Shown piece by piece: positions 5,906 through 8,035 of a stretch of DNA of 8,035 nt. The stretch spans positions 1-8,035 of the forward strand of contig CAAGIR010000166.1 of assembly GCA_900769975.1 (NCBI GenBank), given 5' to 3'. Position 1 is the stretch's first letter. Each line of letters starts with the position of its first letter. The notes under the pieces were generated by a model. The model was not told the origin of the DNA. It saw only the letters and a program-made list of their open reading frames with translations, and ran no database searches. The stretch comes from Spirochaetia bacterium. Lineage in GTDB: Bacteria > Spirochaetota > Spirochaetia > Treponematales > Treponemataceae. A program made the translations under genes and the position numbers.

Positions 5906-6630
5906 TTTGCCGTGGCTTCAGGAGTAAGTGGCTTAAACTCATCTCCATCAACAAAATCGCTTTGGGGAACGGGATAGTACACATTGCCGTCCTCGTCAGG
6001 CTCGGAGTGGTCAAAGTCTTTCAGCGCTATGATGCGTTTCCCGTCCTTGTCAAGCAGATAGCCGCCGAGCTCTCCGTACATGCCACACTCAGGAATATGC
6101 AAAAAGTCGCAGAATTCGTCGGTAGAAATATCTTCTTCATCGTAAAGGTTTTCAAAGAGGGCGGGAACTTTGAAACAGTCTCCAGGCTCGCTTTCACCTG
6201 TTTCAATCATTTTCTTTACGGGGCAGACAGAGATTCTTTCCTTTCCGGCTGTGCCAAACAAAACTACTTTTGTGGTATCTAGCTCACAGTGGTTCCCGTA
6301 AGCATCCACAAAATCCGTGCTATAATCAAAAGTGCACTCGCCCCGCTCGATACGCCATGTAAGAGGCTCATCAAGCTGGGTGTTTATTGCGGTTACGAAG
6401 AATGAATGTTCCTTGTCAAAGAACTCATCCCAATACCCTTCAAGGTTGCTCTGAATCTTTGCCTCAAAGATGTCCGAGATGACTCCGCAATCCGTAAGTG
6501 TAAACGAAGCGTTCCAGACTCCAAAGTGCGTCTCCAGTTTGTCACAAAGCTGCTCCAGAACTTTTTTTCCTTTTTCCGGATCCACGTCATAGTCCAGCAT
6601 ACATACTTGAACATGCCAATCACATAACAT
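5881..6630 (-). CDS. Unrecognised acidic protein, 249 aa
   Basis: I do not recognise a family. The protein has no signal peptide or membrane helix and is rich in Asp and Glu. The N-terminus (LCDWHVQVCMLDYDVDPEKG) looks like an alpha/beta strand start, and residues of about 70-160 look like mixed strands. The C-terminal third carries GGYLLDKDGKRIIALKDF and DEDGNVYYPVPQSDF, which look like paired beta strands, and ends PEATAKWKAKLGL. The start at ATG 6630 is supported by GGGAG at 6 nt spacing; an ATG at 6600 is possible. It overlaps the ParB-like gene by 25 nt, so the two form one unit. The cysteines are scattered and do not suggest a metal site. Confidence 0.7.
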   Translation of the reverse strand: MLCDWHVQVCMLDYDVDPEKGKKVLEQLCDKLETHFGVWNASFTLTDCGVISDIFEAKIQSNLEGYWDEFFDKEHSFFVTAINTQLDEPLTWRIERGECTFDYSTDFVDAYGNHCELDTTKVVLFGTAGKERISVCPVKKMIETGESEPGDCFKVPALFENLYDEEDISTDEFCDFLHIPECGMYGELGGYLLDKDGKRIIALKDFDHSEPDEDGNVYYPVPQSDFVDGDEFKPLTPEATAKWKAKLGL

Positions 6631-6643
6631 AAAAAACTCCCAT

Positions 6644-6684
6644 AAAAAGTCAAGAAAATTGTTTCAACAATTGATTGACTTTTT
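6644..6684. repeat. 41-bp imperfect palindrome upstream of the 249-aa gene
   Basis: AAAAAGTCAA (6644-6653) pairs with TTGACTTTTT (6675-6684), and inside it AATTGTT (6657-6663) pairs with AACAATT (6666-6672). It sits 14 nt before the ATG on the minus strand, where the TTGACT half could also serve as a -35. It is a likely operator or mRNA leader hairpin. Confidence 0.6.
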
Positions 6685-6686
6685 AC

Positions 6687-6714
6687 GCTGTTCCGTAATG
6701 TAATGAGGAACAGC
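6687..6714. repeat. 8-bp inverted repeat GCTGTTCC ... GGAACAGC
   Basis: A perfect 8-bp stem (6687-6694 with 6707-6714) and a 12-nt AT-rich loop, next to the previous palindrome. It is followed by GCATTTCAATAATA, the counterpart of GCATGTAATAATA after the hairpin at 5498-5513. Confidence 0.55.
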
Positions 6715-6721
6715 ATTTCAA

Positions 6722-6747
6722 TAATAAGTTTGCAACGCAAACTTTAG
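6722..6747. repeat. Shared intergenic motif, copy 2 (AATAATA plus hairpin)
   Basis: AATAATA is followed by the perfect inverted repeat AGTTTGC-AAC-GCAAACT (6728-6744) and TTAGG. Position and layout match copies at 5517-5551 and 7027-7063, although the stem sequence differs. The right arm can alternatively pair with 6792-6799. Confidence 0.45.
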
Positions 6748-6799
6748 GTAAGATAAAGCCGCGCTATTTTAGCGGTTTTATCTTACACTCCTTTGCGTT
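6734..6799. repeat. 66-nt two-stem palindrome between cassette genes
   Basis: The outer arms AACGCAAA (6734-6741) and TTTGCGTT (6792-6799) are perfect. An unpaired stretch on each side follows, and then a 15-bp inner stem (6748-6762 with 6772-6786, one G.T) around a 9-nt loop that itself contains GCTA/TAGC. The outer AAC...GTT ends, internal unpaired spacer and terminal hairpin resemble an integron attC fold, but the RYYYAAC/GTTRRRY core boxes are not matched and no integrase is present. It may simply end transcription of the 61-aa gene, though no T-tract follows on the minus strand. Confidence 0.6.
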
Positions 6800-6823
6800 T
6801 ATGCCCGCCGGCAGTCTTTTTTT

Positions 6824-7009
6824 TTACATCAAGCACTGCACGAAAAGGTCACCTTCGTGTGTGCGGCTTATCTGCACTGTCGAACTACACAATGTGCATA
6901 CGAACTGAATGCCGTTTTTCTCAGAAATTGCATTCGAGCTAAATGAAAAGCGCTTTTCGCCGCAGTCCGGGCAAGTGACGGTGATAAGTTTTTCTTCGCT
7001 GTCTGTCAT
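6824..7009 (-). CDS. Small zinc-ribbon protein, 61 aa
   Basis: Cys 13-x2-Cys 16 (CPDCG) and Cys 38-x2-Cys 41 (CTLC), spaced by 21 residues, form a zinc-ribbon knuckle pair on a short protein with no other domain. Such Com-like or zinc-ribbon mini-proteins occur in phage and accessory regions and usually bind nucleic acid or a partner. The start at ATG 7009 is supported by AAGGAG with about 8-9 nt spacing. Length is complete and the frame ends in TAA just after CLM. Its target is not known. Confidence 0.75.
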   Translation of the reverse strand: MTDSEEKLITVTCPDCGEKRFSFSSNAISEKNGIQFVCTLCSSTVQISRTHEGDLFVQCLM

Positions 7010-7026
7010 ATCTGATGCTCCTTTTC

Positions 7027-7063
7027 AATAATATAAAAGGTTTCCGGCGAAAGTTCAGTTTTT
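7027..7063. repeat. Shared intergenic motif, copy 3 (AATAATATAAAA plus hairpin)
   Basis: AATAATATAAAA, identical over 12 bases to 5517-5528, is followed by GGTTTC, CGGC, GAAAGTTCAGTTTTT. The TTTC/GAAA stem and the CGAA...GTT.AGTTTT spacing match copy 1 in direct orientation. It lies in the 5' leader of the 61-aa gene, just upstream of its ribosome-binding site. Confidence 0.45.
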
Positions 7064-7090
7064 ACCGGGTAACAAATCTGTATTTAAGTA

Positions 7091-7170
7091 TACAATCAGA
7101 TTTTTTTCTTGTAGTCAGTGAAAACTCACTTTATTTTGGTGAGTTTTCTCTATATATTTTTGCTGGATGA
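7091..7170. repeat. Leader repeat, copy B, upstream of the intact regulator
   Basis: The gap-free counterpart of 3871-3950. On the minus strand its left edge carries TGTATACT (7094-7087), an extended -10-like box that could drive the 61-aa gene leftwards. The right edge ends 17 bp before the regulator's ATG. The element is therefore a divergent control region in both places. Confidence 0.72.
7120..7148. promoter_or_regulatory. 10-bp inverted repeat in leader copy B
   Basis: GAAAACTCAC (7120-7129) pairs perfectly with GTGAGTTTTC (7139-7148) around a 9-nt AT-rich loop. Compared with copy A, the outer right arm has changed from AAC to TTC and so pairs with the left arm. Conservation of the paired core ACTCAC/GTGAGT points to selection on the palindrome. 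It lies about 40 bp upstream of the regulator start, where it could be an autoregulatory operator. Confidence 0.6.
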
Positions 7171-7187
7171 TGAAGTAAAATAAAAAT

Positions 7188-7790
7188 ATGATTAGCGTAA
7201 TCAGTGTAGACGACCACGAAATGATAAGCCTGGGGCTTAAAAGTATGTTTTCGGAAACTTCAGATATCAGACTGAGCCACTTCTGCAAGACAAGGGAGGA
7301 ACTTGTACCTTTTATAGAGTCAAAAACTTCAGAAGAACTAAAAGATATGATTGCTATGGTCGATATCAAGCTTGAAGGCCAAAGCGGCTTTGATGCTGCC
7401 GACTATCTTATTGAGCACGGAATTAACTGCCTCATGTATTCGTCATTTTCCAACGTGGGCTTTATTGTGAAAACGATGGAGCACAAAATCAAGGGCTTTA
7501 TTACAAAAAATGCCGACAGAGCTGAAATCATGAAAGCAATTCGTACCGTTTCCCGCGGCGAAACCTACATCCAGAAAGATTTGCTTTCCGACATGATGTA
7601 CGTAAGCGGAATCATGGTCACCCTGACCAAAAAAGAGCGCGAGCTTCTGGACTTACTGGGAGAACATCTTCCTAACGAGATAATTGCCGAACGACTGGGA
7701 CTTTCCAAACGCAGTGTCGAAAACTATGTTTCCCGCATTTTCGACAAGTTCAACGTAAAGAACCGCTACGAGCTGGAAAAACTTCTTTAG
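7188..7790 (+). CDS. NarL/FixJ-family response regulator, 200 aa
   Basis: The N-terminal receiver domain has the acidic pair Asp 8-Asp 9, phosphoacceptor Asp 59 (AMVDIKLEG), Ser 85 (LMYSSFS) and Lys 107 (GFITKNA), so all switch residues are present. The C-terminal LuxR-type helix-turn-helix is at about 145-200 (LTKKERELLDLL, NEIIAERLGLSKRSVENYVSRIF). Length is normal. Phosphorylation by a histidine kinase would be expected to control DNA binding, but no kinase gene is next to it. The start at 7188 has only a weak ribosome-binding site (GATGA). The hairpin of leader copy B lies upstream and could be its own binding site. The first 73 bases are duplicated at 5400-5472. Confidence 0.95.
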   Translation: MISVISVDDHEMISLGLKSMFSETSDIRLSHFCKTREELVPFIESKTSEELKDMIAMVDIKLEGQSGFDAADYLIEHGINCLMYSSFSNVGFIVKTMEHKIKGFITKNADRAEIMKAIRTVSRGETYIQKDLLSDMMYVSGIMVTLTKKERELLDLLGEHLPNEIIAERLGLSKRSVENYVSRIFDKFNVKNRYELEKLL

Positions 7791-7803
7791 GGGCGGGAGC
7801 CTT

Positions 7804-7879
7804 TAGGAGGGGGAACATGGGAATGAACATACTTACTATTTATCATCATAATGATTTTTACATTGAATTATTTTTATGA
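7804..7879 (+). pseudogene. Strong ribosome-binding site with an aborted 20-codon ORF after the regulator
   Basis: AGGAGGGGG, 3 nt, then ATG at 7817 opens a frame MGMNILTIYHHNDFYIELFL that stops with TGA. The ribosome-binding site is far stronger than needed for chance, and this is where a partner histidine-kinase gene would usually start. From about 7836 the DNA is the antisense of the toxin remnant, so the original downstream gene may have been replaced there. A genuine micro-protein cannot be excluded. Confidence 0.35.
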
Positions 7880-7966
7880 GTCCATCTTCAATTTTGTAGA
7901 CTAATCTGTTTTTGTAATCCAGTAGGTATAATCAGCCCATGCATCATCTGAAAAGTCTTTGTGCAT
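7836..7966 (-). pseudogene. YoeB/Txe-family toxin remnant with an internal deletion
   Basis: From ATG 7966 the frame reads FSDDAWADYTYW, the typical start of a YoeB mRNA interferase, and then stops at a TAG after codon 21. In another frame, from about 7910 to the stop at 7836, the DNA encodes NRLVYKIEDGLIKIIQCKNHY plus DDK, the typical YoeB C-terminus, including the Arg and penultimate His of the active site. Between the conserved W16 and R65 (E. coli numbering) only 11 nt remain where about 144 are normal. So about 133 nt are missing, with a change of frame, and the catalytic Glu 46 region is gone. The toxin cannot be functional. Confidence 0.85.
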
Positions 7967-7969
7967 TTC

Positions 7970-8035
7970 CTAAACCTCTACAAGTTCATGAATTGAATGC
8001 TGACCGTTTTCCATTTGATTTTTAGAATGTTCCAA
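7970..8035 (-). CDS. C-terminal end of the partner antitoxin (YefM/Phd-like), partial
   Basis: The minus-strand frame entering at 8035 encodes 21 residues (for example NQMENGQHSIHELVEV) and ends with TAG at 7970, three bases before the toxin start; GAGG at the end of the gene serves as the toxin's ribosome-binding site. The order antitoxin then YoeB is standard for yefM-yoeB. The fragment is too short to identify the antitoxin family from sequence alone. Context makes YefM/Phd or RelB-like most likely, and its own integrity cannot be judged. Confidence 0.6.
   Translation of the reverse strand: MEHSKNQMENGQHSIHELVEV

Noticed and set aside
5544..6014. 156-aa open frame on the minus strand overlapping the ParB-like and 249-aa genes
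   Set aside because: It is an out-of-frame shadow of G+C-rich coding DNA; its protein is low in complexity and has no recognisable motif, whereas both overlapped frames have better support.
6734..6799. A true integron attC site
   Set aside because: The RYYYAAC and GTTRRRY boxes do not match on either strand, the bases outside AAC/GTT do not pair, and no integrase is in the window. Kept only as an attC-like structure.
6803..6825. Plus-strand intrinsic terminator (TGCC-CGCC-GGCA followed by nine T)
   Set aside because: The stem has only four base pairs, and no plus-strand gene reads into it; the T-run is more likely just the A-rich sequence after the stop of the 61-aa gene.

Overview
The window has moderate G+C, tightly packed genes on both strands and many small accessory genes, which suggests a host-associated anaerobe. 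The combination of an AAA_14/DUF4143 ATPase, a toxin-antitoxin remnant, an orphan NarL-type regulator and zinc-ribbon proteins would suit a gut or rumen Treponema-like spirochaete. No rRNA, tRNA or housekeeping marker is present, so this is a low-confidence impression. No integrase, transposase, CRISPR array or RNA gene was seen.

Left block (1-3860, minus strand): a three-gene operon with gaps of only 13 and 10 nt. First comes a zinc-ribbon protein with a caspase-clan (gingipain/C25-like) protease domain that keeps its His/Cys dyad. Next is a 691-aa protein with two N-terminal zinc ribbons, an SPFH/band-7-like domain, a long charged coiled coil and a third C-terminal zinc ribbon. Last is the N-terminus of a PD-(D/E)XK nuclease-superfamily protein that runs off the window. 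The protease gene seems to have a strong extended -10 promoter so close that the mRNA would be leaderless. Sensor/scaffold, protease and nuclease together look like a conflict (defence) system not known to me under a name. This is the best candidate for something new here.

Middle block (3861-5472, plus strand): a divergent intergenic region holds a hairpin-bearing leader (copy A) and then three 33-bp tandem repeats, the last of which contains the start codon of an AAA_14-DUF4143 ATPase. The ATPase is followed by the first 24 codons of a response regulator, which then breaks off.

Cassette-like block (5473-7090, minus strand): small unrelated genes read leftwards. They are a 61-aa zinc ribbon, a 249-aa protein I do not recognise, and an overlapping, visibly G+C-rich ParB-like 105-aa protein. 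At the left edge there is the leader and start codon of another gene that was cut off at the junction with the broken regulator. The intergenic regions are rich in inverted repeats and share a motif around AATAATA plus a small hairpin.

Right block (7091-8035): leader copy B, the intact orphan NarL/FixJ response regulator, a strong ribosome-binding site followed by an aborted 20-codon ORF, and on the minus strand a YefM-YoeB-type toxin-antitoxin remnant whose toxin has lost its middle. Leader and regulator start are each present twice, flanking the ATPase and cassette genes. This points to duplication followed by insertion and deletion in an accessory-gene hotspot.
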